Position numbers and translations under genes: made by a program
NCBI RefSeq assembly: GCF_019393635.1
Contig: NC_057861.1
Span: forward strand, 301,527,468 to 301,591,467
Length of the DNA stretch: 64,000 nucleotides
Origin: Dromiciops gliroides
Lineage: Eukaryota > Chordata > Mammalia > Microbiotheria > Microbiotheriidae
Reading direction: 5' to 3'
Notes under the pieces: model-generated
The model's database searches: none
Told to the model about the DNA's origin: nothing
What the model saw: the letters and a program-made list of their open reading frames with translations, nothing else
Shown: piece by piece, positions 44,480 through 56,774 of the stretch
How positions within the stretch are numbered: position 1 is the stretch's first letter
How the letters are laid out: every line of letters starts with the position of its first letter

Positions 44480-46410
44480 TAGACTATTTTTTTAAATAAT
44501 CCTTTTACCATTTTAAAGGATTTTCTTTATCATTGTTACTTATTACAAGAGGATATTTCCATTATGTGAGAATTTGCTGATTTACATCATCTGTTCCTTC
44601 CATTTCTTCCAATTAACTGAAACCGGTTTTGTCATTCTGTCTTCAGAGGTCCTTGAATCTACCAACTTCTTTCTTTTCTATTTCTGTGTTCATCAGCCAA
44701 CACCAGGGTGATTATGACCTATATCACACAAAATGTGAAATTTTCCTTAATGACCAAAATTTCCTGTCCTGTTATTTATTGTATTTTCTTACACTTCTTG
44801 CCACACTAATCAGAGTTCTTAATTCTTTCAAAGTAGTTTTTCTTTACCATATTTTAATCTTCGTATAAATTATTCTCTTGGTTCTGTTCACTTCACTCTG
44901 AATCAATTCTTTTAAGTCTTCCCAGGTTTCTCTAAAACTATTCCATTTGTCATTTCTTAAAGCATAACAGTATTGCATCACATTTCTAGACCACAACTTG
45001 TTCATGGACATCCCCCTTATGGACAGCCCCTCATTCTTTGCTACTGCAAAAAGAGCTATAAATATGTGTGTACATCCTTGAGGTTACTTTTGCTTAGAAT
45101 TAATCTCTCTGGTAATGTACCCTCCCTGTAATTTCTTCTCCCTTCTCCCCTTTCTCTTCTATTTGTCTGTTGAGTGAAATGTATTACTGCATGAAACTCT
45201 TTGTGTGCATATTCTTTCCTCCTTTGACCAGTTCAGATGAGAGTGAGGTTCAATCATCAGCTGTTCTCCCCCACCTCTGCTTTGTTTATAAAGATATCTA
45301 TGTGCATGTCCTGATTATGTAAAATAATTTCATCTAGCCTTCCTTTTTCCCCTCTCCCTACTAGTGTATTCTTCTCCCTGTCTATTTATGTTTCTTTCAT
45401 CAAGACCTAACAGAACTACTCTCATACATTCTGTCTGTTAAGCTTCCTCTATGATTCCTGATGATGATAGAATTCATAGAGAATGCATATCTCATCTCCC
45501 CATATTAGAATGTAAGTAGTTTATCCATGTTCAGTTCTTTATCATTGTTCATTTGGGTTTACCTTTTTATCTTTTTCTTAATTCCTGTGTTTGAACTAAA
45601 TGGTTTTACATAGCTCTGGAATTTTCATCAGGAATACTTGGCTATCTTCTATTTCATTAAAGATTCATTTTCAACTCAGTAGGATTATTTTCAGTTTAAC
45701 TGGATAAGTAATTCTTGGCTGTAAGTCTATATAATTTGTCTTTTGGAATATAGTACTCCAAGCTCTGCCCTCCTTGATAGAGCTAAATTCTGTGTGATTT
45801 TGACTGTGGTTTCTCAGTACTTGGATTCTTTCTTTCTGTCTGTTTGCAATATTTTTTTCTGTAACCTGGAAACTCTGGATTTTGGCTATAGTATTTCTGG
45901 AGGTTCTCATTTTGAAGTTTCTTTCAGGGGGTAACTGGTGGGTTCCTTCTATTTTCACTTTGCCCTCTGGTTCTAAGAGATCTGGGAAATTATCTTTAAA
46001 GATTTCTTAAAATATGGTGTCCAGGCTTTTTTATGGCATTCAAATAATCCATTGATTCTTAATTTCCCCCCTCTCAAAATAGTTTTTTTCCCTTTTTTAT
46101 CTTCTTGAGAAAAACCAAAGACATATGCTTTGGCCATAAGATATTTCACATTTTCTTCTTCTTTTCAATCGTTTGACTTTGTTTTAATATTTCTTGTTGT
46201 CTTATGGAGTCATTGGCTTCTATTTGGTTCATTCTAATTGTCAGAGAGTTTGTTGTTTGGACAAGGTTTATACTCTTGTGTCAAACTTTTAATTCCTTTC
46301 CAATTCTTTCTTCCACAGCTTTCACTTATTTTTCAAATTTTTTCCTCTAGTGTTTTCATTTCATTGACAAAACATTTTTAACTCTTCTTAAAAAAATCTT
46401 CCATGTAGGA
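44480..46410 (-). mobile_element. HAL1-like element, 3' and ORF1 part
   Basis: Minus-strand LINE with a 3' region (TCAGATGAGAGTGAGGTTCA parallels the nested HAL1 at 17.79 kb) followed directly by ORF1. The ORF1 C-terminus is visible in a 95-residue minus frame at 45671-45958 (RNTIAKIQSFQV ... LQPRITYPVKLKIILL). No ORF2 is present. Broken near 46410 by a + L1 and resumes at about 48775. Confidence 0.65.
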
Positions 46411-48774
46411 GTGGGGACAGAGCCAAGATGGCAGAAAAGAGGAAGTATTCATCTGACCTCTCCCAAAATTCTGCCCCAAAGAACTTTAAAATAATGACTC
46501 AAATCAAAATCTGGATTAGTAGAATCAAGAAAAGGTCAGGGTGACATTCTTCAAACCCAAGACAACTTAAAGGGTTGGGAGGAGAGATCTGTGATACAGG
46601 GGTGAAGGCTGTCCCAGACTGCACATGAATGCAATACCAGTGGCGGGACTAGGTGGTGGCAACAGAAGTAGCAGCAGCTTTGGGAACTCTCAAGTCAGAG
46701 ACAGTAAGAGGACTTGGAAACTGATCAGAAAGAGATTACAGGAGACTCATATGCTAACAATGGACACAGGTCTGGAAGCTATTGGCAACTCCACTGTCTA
46801 TATCCACTTCAGGGTAACAGTTCAAGGGCAAAGAGGAGCACTTTTGGTCAAGAGGGAGCAGAAGTCCTAAGGAGCAGTATTGCTTCTGCTTAGATATCAT
46901 ATCCTATAACCAGAGGGGAAAATAGAAATGGAAAGAACCCACCAATCTCCTCTGGAAGGAGATCTCAAAATAAAATCTCCCAGGAATATTATAGTCACAT
47001 CCCAGGGCTCCCAGCTCAATGAGACAAATATGGCAAGCTGTCAGAAAGAAACCACTCAAATATCATGGATCCACAGTTAGGATCACAGAATATTTAGCAC
47101 CTAACACATTAAAGGAGCAAAGGTATTAGAATATGAAATTCTAGAAGATAAAGGAGCTAGGATTACAATCAAGAATAACCACCCAGCAAAACTGAATATA
47201 ATCCTTCAAGGGAAAAAAATGGACATTTTTAAAGCATAATAGAAAATTTGACTTTCAGATATAAGACTCAAGAGAAGCATAAAAAAGTAAACATGAAAAG
47301 GAAATAAGGAATTCAATAAGGTCAAACTGGCTATTTTCCTATATGGGAAGATTCTACATGTAATTTCTTTTTTCTTTCTTTCTTTCTTCCTTTCATTTCA
47401 TTTCTTTTCTTTTCTTTCTTTCTTTTTTTTGGTGGGGCAATGAAGGTTAAGTAACTTGCCCAGGGTCACACAGTTTGTAAGTGTCAAGTATCTAAGGCCA
47501 GATTTGAACTCAGGTCCTCCTGAATTCAAGGTCAGTGCTTTATCTACTGTGCCACCTAGCTGCCCTTCTACATGTAATTTCTAAGAACATAGAGTGGATA
47601 GAAGGATTCTACATAGAGGGCACAGGAGTGAGTTGATTATATTGGGATGATGTAAAAAACAAAAATAGACGGGCAAGAAAGAGTGATGCCCTGGGAAAAT
47701 TTGGAAGAGAGGGAGAATGTAGGAAATTATCTTTCATAAAAGAGGTATACAAGGAAGAGCTTTCATGATGGAGGGGAAAATGGTGGTAGCGGGGGAATGG
47801 GCAATGTTTGAACCTCACTCTGATCTAAATTGGTTCAAAGAGAAAAAAAATATATCTATATACTCAACTGGGTATAGCAATCTATCTTACTCAACAGAAG
47901 TAAGAGGGGAAAGGAATAAGAAAGGGGAAGGTGATAAAAAGGAGGAATGATAAAAGATGGTGGTAATCAGAAGCAAAATAGACTTTAAAGGAGGAGAAGA
48001 ATAAAAAGAGAAAGATAAACAAAAGAAAAAATAGGGAAGGAAATACATAGCAATCATAGCTGTGAATATGAATAAGATAACCTCACTCATAAAACAGAAG
48101 TGGATAATAGAATGGATTAAAAATCATAATCCAACAACATATTGTTTATAAGAAACATACTTGAAACAGAAAAACACACACAGAGTTAAATTAAGGAGCT
48201 GGAGCAGAGTCTATCTTGCTTTAGCTGAAGTAAAAAAGGCAGAGGTAACAATCATGATCCCAGATAAAGCAAAATAAAAAACAGACATAATTAAAAGAGA
48301 GAAGTAGACAATAAAGTGGTGTCCATATTAAACATATATACACTAACGGGGATATAATTCAAATTCTTAAAGAAAAAAATTAAATGAATTATAGGAGGAA
48401 ATAGACAATACAATTATACTAGTGGGGGAACCTCACCTTTCCTTTCTCAGGACTAGATAAATCCAACCATGGAATAAATAAGAAATAGGTTAAAAAGATG
48501 AATAGAATCTTAGAGAACTTAGATATGATAGACCTTTGTAGAAAATTGAATGGGAATAGAAAGGAGTATACCTTTTTCTCAGTTGTACATGGCATCTTCA
48601 CAAATATTGACCATGTTTTAGGGCATAAGAACCTCACAACCTAATACAGAAGAGTAGAATATTAAATGCATTCTTTTCAGACCATAATGAAATTAAAATT
48701 ACATTCAATAATGGACTGTGGTGGCATATATATTAAAATTAATAAATAATAAATAATCTAATCCTAAAGAATGA
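46411..48774 (+). mobile_element. L1 5' half: 5'UTR, ORF1, ORF2 endonuclease
   Basis: Starts at an L1 head (GTGGGGACAGAGCCAAGATG). It runs through 5'UTR, ORF1 C-terminal region (about 46900-47210), and then ORF2 endonuclease from about 48060. Endonuclease traces in order are NHNPTTYCL, THRVKLRSWSRVYLA, KEYTFFSVVHG, NIDHVLGHKNL and FFSDHNEIK. It ends abruptly at 48774 within ORF2 (AATCTAATCCTAAAGAATGA) with no RT, 3'UTR or poly-A, next to antisense HAL1 sequence. Many stops, so nonfunctional. Confidence 0.8.
47369..47565 (-). repeat. Marsupial tRNA-derived SINE
   Basis: Complete reverse copy with a TTTC-rich tail that has become microsatellite-like. Flanked by the 17-bp duplication TTCTACATGTAATTTCT (47352-47368, 47566-47582). 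Confidence 0.94.
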
Positions 48775-49835
48775 GTGGGTAGACTCCTCCTTTATCTCTT
48801 CTGGCAATTCTAGTTAAACTTGTATGCAAGATATCTTTTTCTCAGATACTTTGCTTGTAGATTTTTATAGTCCTTCTTTTCTTTTGTCTTGAGCATCCCT
48901 CTCACCACAAGAGCTTTTTATGATGGAATTCTTTTCTTCCTATTTGTTTGCTCAGTTTTACTTTCAGACTTTGGACTTTATGCTAGGGCCAGTCTCTATG
49001 AACTTCTGGAAGGAAGGCCTGGATTGAATTTGTTGCTGCTTTCTTGGGGTGTACTGAGTATCGTGTTGTTCCAAATTCTCAGGAATAGCTCAGGTTGGGA
49101 ACCCGCCAGCTTTTAGTGTTCCCAAATTTGTTTGATCCAAAGGAAAGTCTGATTGCTTCCCTTGTTCTGAGCTCTACAAATTCCTGACATAGGTTTGGGT
49201 CTTATCAACAGTGGACTGCTGATGGATTCAGCCACAATTGGCCAGCTGGGAAGGTTTACTGGTTCAGAGTGACAAACTCTTTGGTTTGGAATTTCTTCCT
49301 TGGTTCCTCTGCAGGCTTTAGACTGAATTAGTTGAAGGTTGGAATTGAGACTTTGTTTTGCTCTTGGGGTCTTAGTCACATTGTTGCTGCTTACTTCTGA
49401 AAGATTTTTCGCTGTTCACTGCCTAGGACCTGAAACCACTTGGTTGGAGGGGGTATAGAAGGAGTTCCCTCATCTATCTGCCCTGGATCTGTGACTGACA
49501 AGTGAGTAGTAGACAATAAAGCTGCCAGTTTGCACCTATTTCCATCATGGTGCACCTGTATAGGTCCAGGGATATCCTGCTATGGATCTGGGACCCCTTT
49601 TTGTCCTGATGCACAACCTCTGCCTGAACACTGGACAGTCTCCAGTTTCTTTAGACCTCTCTATCTGTGTCTCTATGTCACCCTTGGTTGAAAAACGAAT
49701 TATTCACTGTGACTTTTTCTTGGATTTTCCCATCAGGATTAAGTCTGTGTTTTCTAGGTCTGTTTGGAGGAGTTTTGAGGAGGAGCTCCTTGTACTGCTT
49801 TCTGCTACTCCATCATCTTCTCTTCATCCTCTTTT
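48775..49835 (-). mobile_element. HAL1-like element, 5'UTR part
   Basis: Antisense 5'UTR-like sequence that follows the ORF1 piece ending at 46410. Phrases such as CTCCTTTATCTCTTCTGGCA and GGAAGGTTTACTGGTTCAGA are in the position of the 5'UTR, and the far end (TGCTACTCCATCATCTTC) is the complement of a GAAGATGATGGAGTAGCA head. Assignment rests on position and head. Confidence 0.5.
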
Positions 49836-50990
49836 AAACTGAATTGAATTGTGATAAGACTTCTGTTTCTCCTCAAGTTCACCACTCTACTGAAACAATT
49901 CCCTTCAAGGTAAATTATTACTTCCTTATCATTAAATTCATGGGTTTTTGTTTCTTGGTCTTCATCCTCTTACACATCCCTCTACACTTGTCTGAGGCAT
50001 TTGATAATACTAACCAACATCTCTCTTCTTTCCTTCTTTTTGATATTTTCTCTTCCCTTGTCTTCAGTGACTCTGAGAGGAAATGATGGTGAATTGGAAC
50101 AGGGACTGGACTGGAAAGAAGGTTTTTCAAAGTTCTGACACTTAACTGTGATTATAGGAAAATCACTCAACTATTCTGACCCTCAATTTCTTCATCTATC
50201 TAATAAGAATGATGTTTCTTGCAATACTTATTTCGCAAGACTTTTTGTGGGGCAAGCACTTTGTAAAACTTATGCAGAATACAAATGTGAGCTGTTGCCA
50301 TTTTGTTTCTTTTCTTACTTTTTGCCTGATTTCTGTCCTCTATTTCTGTGTCCCTGAAGCTTCTGCCCTAGACCCTTTTCTCTCTCTTTGCACCCTTTTC
50401 CAGATGGCCTCATCTATTTTCATAACTTTATCATTTTTACGTGGATAAATTCCAAATATTTATTTCTACCCTAATATTCCATTTAAAATTCCAGTCCTGT
50501 ATTTCCAACAGTCTTTCTGCCTGGATGTCCCACTGGGACCTCATATTCAATATGTCCCGAATCATATGATCATCTGTCCCTCAACACCTTTCCCTCCTCA
50601 TAACTTCTCTATTTTTATACTTCTATTCTGTCAATTACTAAGGCTTGCAACCTAGGAATCAGGAGAGATCCAACATAGAAGGTAGCAATTAAGCTAAGCT
50701 TTGAAAGAAACCAAGGATTCTAAGAAGTAAGGGTGAAGATGTCAAACCTTATTTTATCCTCCTTCTCAACTTCCTCCTCCTCCTCCCCTTCCTCCTCTTC
50801 CTCCTCCTCCTCACATGTTCTATATTCTGACCAAATCAGATCACACTCCATTCCTTACTTTTGTCTTCCCATTTGGATATTTATTCATACTGTTCCCCAT
50901 ATCTAAAATGTATCTCCAATTATCTTGGTCTATCAAAGTCCTTCCATCCTTCAAGGCCTACCTATAGAAGCATTTTGCTACAATGGAAAA
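49836..50990. other. Unrecognised noncoding stretch with a TCC-rich tract
   Basis: No repeat or exon recognised. A (TCC)n-like run lies at about 50758-50812. Weak tail-like sequence (ATGACGCTTGCAATAC context near 50215) is too decayed to name. Confidence 0.5.
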
Positions 50991-50994
50991 ATGT

Positions 50995-51360
50995 CTTCCT
51001 ATGGAATTAAATCATGACTTGTGGCCTTAGACAAGTCACTTAATCTCCCTGAGTCTCAGTTTACCCATCTATAAAATAAGAGGACTGGACCAGATAATGT
51101 AATTCTCTCCCCATACTTTAACCCTGAAATCCTTATTTTCCTTCAACATTCAGCTCAGTTGTTAACTCCTTGGAACCTTCCCTGACCTTCCCATTTGTTA
51201 GTGCTTTCTCTCTTCATGACTTGTATTTAGATGTCTTTTCACATATTATATCCCACCAGAAGAATGTAAACTACTTGTGGGCAGGGACTTTAGTTTTTGT
51301 GTTTGTAACTCAGTTGCCCAGCACAGAGTAGGAACTTCAGAAATGTCTATTGAAATGTTT
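50995..51360 (+). repeat. MIR fragment and decayed tail repeat
   Basis: ACAAGTCACTTAATCTCCCT, GAGTCTCAGTTTACCCATCT, ATAAAATAAGAGGACTGGAC is MIR. 51240-51360 contains GTGGGCAGGGACTTTAG and CCCAGCACAGAGTAGGAACT, an old L2/MIR-like ending. Confidence 0.6.
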
Positions 51361-51447
51361 GTTGAATTTATCACATATTTTAAGTCTTCTTTCTGTTTAA
51401 TTCATAATGATACAGTATAATCATCTGTGTTAAAATGAAATAAGACA

Positions 51448-51609
51448 GGGCAGCTAGGTGGTGCAGTAGATAGAGCACCGTCCCTGGATTCAGGAGGACC
51501 TGAGTTCAAATCCAGCCTCAGACATGTAACACTTACTAGTTGTGTGACCCTGGGCAAGTCACTTAACCCCAATTGCCTCACCCCCCCCCCAAAAAAAAAA
51601 GAAAGAAAA
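51448..51609 (+). repeat. Marsupial tRNA-derived SINE
   Basis: Complete copy, flanked by GAAATAAGACA (51437-51447, 51610-51620). 51621-52477 is unrecognised. Confidence 0.92.
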
Positions 51610-52477
51610 GAAATAAGACACTTCTTAAAACCAAATAATGTACCAACTTAAAAAATTTATTTTTAACCAAATAATGTACCAAAGAAGACTTGATTCTTAG
51701 AAATATACTCTCACTTTATTTATCTCTGGTAGGTAGGTTCTCTTTGTACTTTTAGTAATTCCTACCTACAAACTTTAAAAAATGAAAGATATTTTAGTGA
51801 ATTCTTAAATGAACAGTTTTTTTCATCTTTGGTTGTTGCGCTGTATTTCTTTTTTTCTTTTCCTTCTATTTTGAAGGGAAATAAGGAGCATTGAAGAAAT
51901 GACCAATTTGCTAATTATTAAAACTTCCTTTGATTACTGATTTTCAAGTTTATATAAATATGATCTGCTGCTTAGGCATTGTATATCAGTAGACTATCTC
52001 AGATGAGAGAAGATGTGTGTGGGGGATCAGTTTTGTGGAGGAACAAATAGTTTCAGTGATAGTGTTCATGTGTCAAACATACATGAGATGCATCAGGGAT
52101 GGTTAGTAAATATGCTCTGTATTATGAAAACACCCTATTTATTACCAAAGAGGAAGAAGAACACTTACTTAGAGAATTATACAGTTTACTGAGATAAATT
52201 AGGAAAAAAATTATGAAGAATTAGGCCAAATACTAGCCAAATTGAACCACTAAAAACCTCTGAGAGATCTACAAACATCATATGTACATACACAAATATG
52301 TGCATGTGTAGATATATGCATATATTCATACATAAAGATGTCTTTTAAGAAAATTTTATCAGGTGAGTTATACAAAAGTAGCTCTTAATGACTTCTATAT
52401 TTGAACAATTCTAGAAAATATATGCTAGTAGAATGACAATTTCTCCTCTATACCCCTCCCTGGCAAATAGGGCTATT

Positions 52478-52622
52478 CTTTTTTTGGGGGGGGGGCAGTG
52501 GGGGTTAAGTGACTTGCCCAGGGTCACACAGCTAGTAAGTGTCAAGTGTCTGAGGCCGGATTTGATCTCAGGTACTCCTGAATCCAGGGCCGGTGCTCTA
52601 TCCACTGCGCCATCTAGCCACC
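52478..52622 (-). repeat. SINE, left arm of inverted pair
   Basis: Near-consensus reverse copy. Its 5' head faces the head of the next SINE 29 bp away. Confidence 0.9.
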
Positions 52623-52651
52623 TCTTAAATATGCTTTTAAAAAATAGAATA

Positions 52652-52813
52652 GGGGCAGCTAGGTGGCGCAGTGGATAGAGCACCGGCCCTGGATTCAGGA
52701 GGACCTGAGATCAAATCCGGCCTCAGACACTTGACACTTACTAGCTGTGTGACCCTGGGCAAGTCACTTAACCCCCATTGCCCCGCAAAAAAAAAAAAAA
52801 AAAAAAAAAAAAA
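52652..52813 (+). repeat. SINE, right arm of inverted pair
   Basis: Near-consensus forward copy with a pure A-tail of about 28 bases, suggesting relative youth. Confidence 0.92.
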
Positions 52814-53430
52814 GCATATTTAAAAGCATAAGAAGAATTTGCATTTGGATGATAGTTTTCTGTGTTTATTTAACAACTTTGGAGATAAGGGGGAATTGCT
52901 TTGCTACCTAATTTAAGTAATTTAGCTATGTAGAGCAGCCTCCAGAGCTGATGCTAAATAGTCTTCTCTGTATAATGTGCAGTCAAGAGCTTAGAAAAGA
53001 AAAAAGAAACACCTTACCAGAGTGAAATTAAATATCCAAGGTAAGTTATGCATAAGAAAACCTTAATAGAGTTTCTTTTTAAAGTTAGGACTGATTCTCT
53101 TCATTCTTTCTTTTCTTCAATCTCCATGTCCAGAAAATTAAATTAGGAAATACATGTCCTTATAAGAGTTTCATAAAATCATATAATTATGGAGTCCATG
53201 TTTTATTTTAAATACTAAATAGTGATTTTTAGAGATCACCAAATTGATTATTTTCCTTCCTTTTCATTTTTCCTTTTCTGTCACATTGTGATATGACAGA
53301 AAACATGATGCCAATTCTCATGTTCATGGTCTGCATGTCATGCAGGTCATGCATCTTACTATGCATAGTAAGATGGAAAACCATACCTATAAATATATTA
53401 AAGCATTTTTTGACCTTAAAAGTTCATTTC

Positions 53431-53588
53431 GGGCAGCTAGGTGGCACAGTGGATAGAGCACTGACCCTGGATTCAGGAGGACCTGAGTTAAAATCTGGCC
53501 TCAGATACTTGACACTTACTAGCTGTGTGACCCTGCACAAGTTACTTAACTCACATTTCCCAGCAAAAAAAAAAAAGAGAAAAATAAT
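53431..53588 (+). repeat. Marsupial tRNA-derived SINE
   Basis: Complete copy, flanked by AGTTCATTTC (53421-53430, 53589-53598). Confidence 0.92.
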
Positions 53589-53795
53589 AGTTCATTTCTT
53601 ACCTTGTCACCCCCACAAGAAACACGGTTTCCTGCATTAACTTGTTTGGACAGCCTTATAACTAGCTCACTTTGTGTTATATGAGCACAATCTCTTAGAA
53701 TAATAATTATTATTCTTATGAGTAGCTTAATAAGTCAAAGTTCTCATTTTCATGGCAGAGGGAATGGGGGTGTCAATGTACTAGTTAACAAGTCC

Positions 53796-53965
53796 ATGGG
53801 GCAGCTAGATGGCGCAGTGGATAGAGCACCGGCCCTGGATTCAGGAGTACCTGAGTTCAAATCCGGCCTCAGACACTTAACACTTACTAGCTGTGTGACC
53901 CTGGGCAAGTCACTTAACCCCAATTGCCCCTCAAAAAAACAAAAAACAAAAAACAAAAACAAAAA
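53796..53965 (+). repeat. Marsupial tRNA-derived SINE
   Basis: Near-consensus copy with a long A/C tail, flanked by AACAAGTCC (53787-53795, 53966-53974). Confidence 0.93.
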
Positions 53966-53974
53966 AACAAGTCC

Positions 53975-55430
53975 TAGATAATTGTTGGTGGCTGCCTTTG
54001 CAATATTACCTCAACACAAACCTAAGACTCTTGAGAAAAAGCAAGCCAAGTCCAGAAATCTCAAAGTCCTGCTTTGGATCAAAATGTCCTTTTTCTCTGC
54101 AGTCAAAGAATTTTACAAGTTATCACTGACAAATATGTCAAGGAAAAATTAGCTGAAAGGGGGAGGCAACAATCATTGGGTTTTGTTTTCATAATAAAAC
54201 AAAGTAATTTTTGTGCTCTAAAATTATGTAATTTTACTTGAACCTCAGAAACCGTTCAGCTATTCCCAAGTTGCATTTAAATATCATTTTCTTTTAGCAT
54301 TGATACTAAGAAGGAACTATGGGAACCATGGTTTTTGAGGGAATTCATCTAGTAGTGGAATGCATGTAGCAGAATTTCATTTCTCAAGTACCTACCTCTT
54401 TGTGGGAAATAATTTGTCATCTGAGCATATTTTTATTTAAATATAATTTACCATCTCTGTGTACCTCTACCGCCACCCCTAGCACACACACTCCTATGCA
54501 CAAATGGCAATAGTTTTGTAGATTGTCCTTGGGATAAAGATGCTATAAAAGAATCATCAAATTATTACCTTAAATATAATTATGATTCTAGTTATATGTA
54601 ATAGAAAAGAGAATAGAAAAACAGAATTAGCCTGAAGTGGTGGTGATGGAAATCACGAATTATTAATATGGATTTTTTATCTTAATAAAAATGACAAAAC
54701 ACTGCTAATAATCGTTAAAGTCAGGTTTTATGACAAGAATTGAGGAAATTTTCTAAACAATTTAGGCCCAAGATGTTTTCAAATGATGTGTTGAAAGAAA
54801 TTAACTTAAAGTTTGGGTTGTTAGGGTTTTTTTGGGAGGGGGTGCAGAGGTGAGGATTAGGTAGAAGGTGTTTTATAAATGTGTGGGTGAATAAACAATT
54901 CCTTTGGTTCTTGATATCCCTTTGGTAATGTAGACTTGAGTCTTTAGCCTTTTAGCTGTGGTATAAATATCCTACCCTCATGATTGGCAGTCTATGGGAA
55001 TGTGGTAATACACTCTGCATATCTTGGAGATGAAATATCTTTTCCATGCTGGGATATAATTTCCTTTCCTACTTTTGTGTTGTCCAAATACCAATGAGTA
55101 TATAATATGTAGTATATGTCAAACTCAGGGAGAATTTTCTTTTGCAGCTATGTAGCAAATATATTTAACCTTATATTTCTTTTTCAGGTTGCCTTATTTA
55201 ATACATGTCGACCTAAAACTCAGAGGAAGATGTTGAAATCAGTCTTTGCAGTGTTGCTATATATGCACTCTCTCGATTTTGTGTTCTGCCCTTCCCCACC
55301 CCCCCACCCCCATTGTAAAATTCACCTTAACTATTCTGTTACATAGAGCAAGATGCACAGGTAATGAATGCAGTGCAATGCCCACCTCCTGGTAACAGTC
55401 CTTCTTGCATTTTGGTTCAGAAAACAGCGG
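53975..55430. other. Unrecognised sequence upstream of CA3
   Basis: About 1.45 kb with no recognised repeat or exon. It may contain CA3 regulatory DNA, but nothing specific can be supported. Confidence 0.55.
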
Positions 55431-55765
55431 GCAGAACTGGGCTGCCTCGTCGTTCTCTTTCGTTCCATTGTCTCACTCGGTACATGTTGGGCAATGAGAA
55501 ATGTAAATAACCCCAAGGCCGCCCGTGCTACACGTGTATTCTTCCTATGTTTCTGCGCCTTCCCTGAGCTCCCCTGGCCTTAAACTAACGGGAAACTTAC
55601 AGGGAACTAGTACTTTGGCAGATCTTGCAAGGCAACATCCTTACACACCCGCTCCTTCTCATACTTAATGCAGCTCTTTCCATTCTCAGGATGGAGAAAC
55701 CGTGCCTGGGGCTGCTCTTTATTCCAGGGCAATGGCTGAGGAATGGAATCTTCAAGCAAAAAGCT

Positions 55766-55998
55766 TATAAAAGGACTCTCATCTCCTCCTTCCCCTCCTC
55801 CCAATCTTTCCTTCGCTCCCCTGCTCAGGGGGAAAGGAAGTCTCCTGCCTGCTCTTTGCAGACAGAAATCTTGGGGAAGGAGAATAATAAGCTCCTTGGA
55901 AGGATCCCGAGGCTGACGCCCAGATCCGAGCCTCACTGTGGGTTTAGGACTTCGATGCAGCGGTTGGAATGACCGCTCTTTTTGGTTTTCTGGTAAGG
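55766..55998 (+). promoter_or_regulatory. Candidate distal promoter/first exon upstream of CA3
   Basis: A TATA box (TATAAAAGG, 55766-55774) lies in a locally GC- and CpG-richer interval (about 55430-55980). About 220 bp downstream is a good splice donor (CTG|GTAAGG, donor GT at 55993-55994). This could be a noncoding first exon of an alternative CA3 transcript or another transcript. No expression evidence is available from sequence alone. Confidence 0.25.
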
Positions 55999-56190
55999 GC
56001 TAAAGAAAAAGTGTCTCCTTGCTCCTGCCTATTCCTTTCACCCTCTCAGAGTGTGGGGAAAAGTCATGGGGGAAAAAGGGATAAGGAGGAAAAAGAATGT
56101 TAAAGACTTTCCTAAGTCCTAGGATCCACCCAGCCCCGCACTGCCAGCACCTTGCAGAAGTTGTTACAAAAGGGGTATTTCTGCACTTTG

Positions 56191-56246
56191 CAGCTGGAAG
56201 AGAGAAAACGTACATTTCCTAAAGCTCCTCTCGGCAGAGCCAGCTG
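56191..56246 (+). promoter_or_regulatory. Two CAGCTG E-boxes upstream of CA3
   Basis: CAGCTG occurs at 56191-56196 and 56241-56246, within 310 bp of the TATA box. This E-box form is bound by myogenic bHLH factors, and CA3 is a slow-muscle and adipose enzyme in mammals, so a muscle-control role is plausible but inferred. Confidence 0.35.
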
Positions 56247-56485
56247 CAGGACCAAGGCAGAGGGAGCGGATGGGGCGGGGTGGAGTTGGGGGGGGGGAGG
56301 AGTGGTGGGAGCAGAGGTTAGAGCTCAAGGCAATGCTTCCCCCCCCTTCACACCCACCCCCATCAGTCAAAGTGTCAGAAGTTCTGCCCTCCCACCCCTC
56401 CTCTTTCTCTCCTAAACAGGAGTCCAGTTCTTATCATCCAGCCCCACTGCCCCACCCTCCTCCCCTGGTCTAATAGGGACATAGT

Positions 56486-56505
56486 ATTGGCGGGCACTTA
56501 TAAAA
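56486..56505 (+). promoter_or_regulatory. CA3: CA3 core promoter (inverted CCAAT and TATA box)
   Basis: ATTGG (inverted CCAAT, 56486-56490) precedes a TATAAAA box (56499-56505). Transcription is expected about 25-30 bp on, near 56528, giving a 5'UTR of roughly 50 bases before the ATG at 56579. The upstream 200 bp are rich in C- and G-runs. Confidence 0.75.
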
Positions 56506-56578
56506 GTCTCTGGCTCAGACAGACACAGAAGGACGTCCTGCAGGAGAGACTAGAAGGCAGCAAGTCCTGAGAAAGACC

Positions 56579-56612
56579 ATGGCCAAGGAGTGGGGCTACG
56601 CCAGCCACAATG
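56579..56612 (+). CDS. CA3: Carbonic anhydrase III, exon 1 (coding part)
   Basis: Encodes MAKEWGYASHN plus the first base of Gly12, then a consensus donor (G|GTGAGT at 56613). The ATG has a strong Kozak context (A at -3, G at +4) and lies about 75 bp after the TATA box. CA3 is a cytosolic zinc metalloenzyme that hydrates CO2 to bicarbonate, with low activity, abundant in slow skeletal muscle and fat. The short first coding exon ending in phase 1 matches the alpha-CA gene layout. The start is chosen because it gives the canonical alpha-CA N-terminus. Confidence 0.96.
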
Positions 56613-56774
56613 GTGAGTGAAGACCTAAGCTGTCTAATCAGACAGATGGGACCAGAAGGATCCTCTCATATTTTTCAAGTTCACTCCTTTGGCTTTTGAC
56701 AGAATTTGGAGATACATCCCCTCTTCTTTTCCATTTCTCTGAGATTCTTTCTTTTTGCAAGCCTTTATGATTGC

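Noticed and set aside
46415..48773. GAGTGGG at both ends of the + L1 as a target duplication
   Set aside because: The right-hand copy appears to be part of the L1 ORF2 sequence itself (AATGAGTGGGT), so it may be microhomology.
1..56000. CA1 or other carbonic anhydrase exons upstream of CA3
   Set aside because: Looked for alpha-CA landmarks (W-G-Y, NQSP, HFHWG) on both strands and saw none outside 56579-57538.
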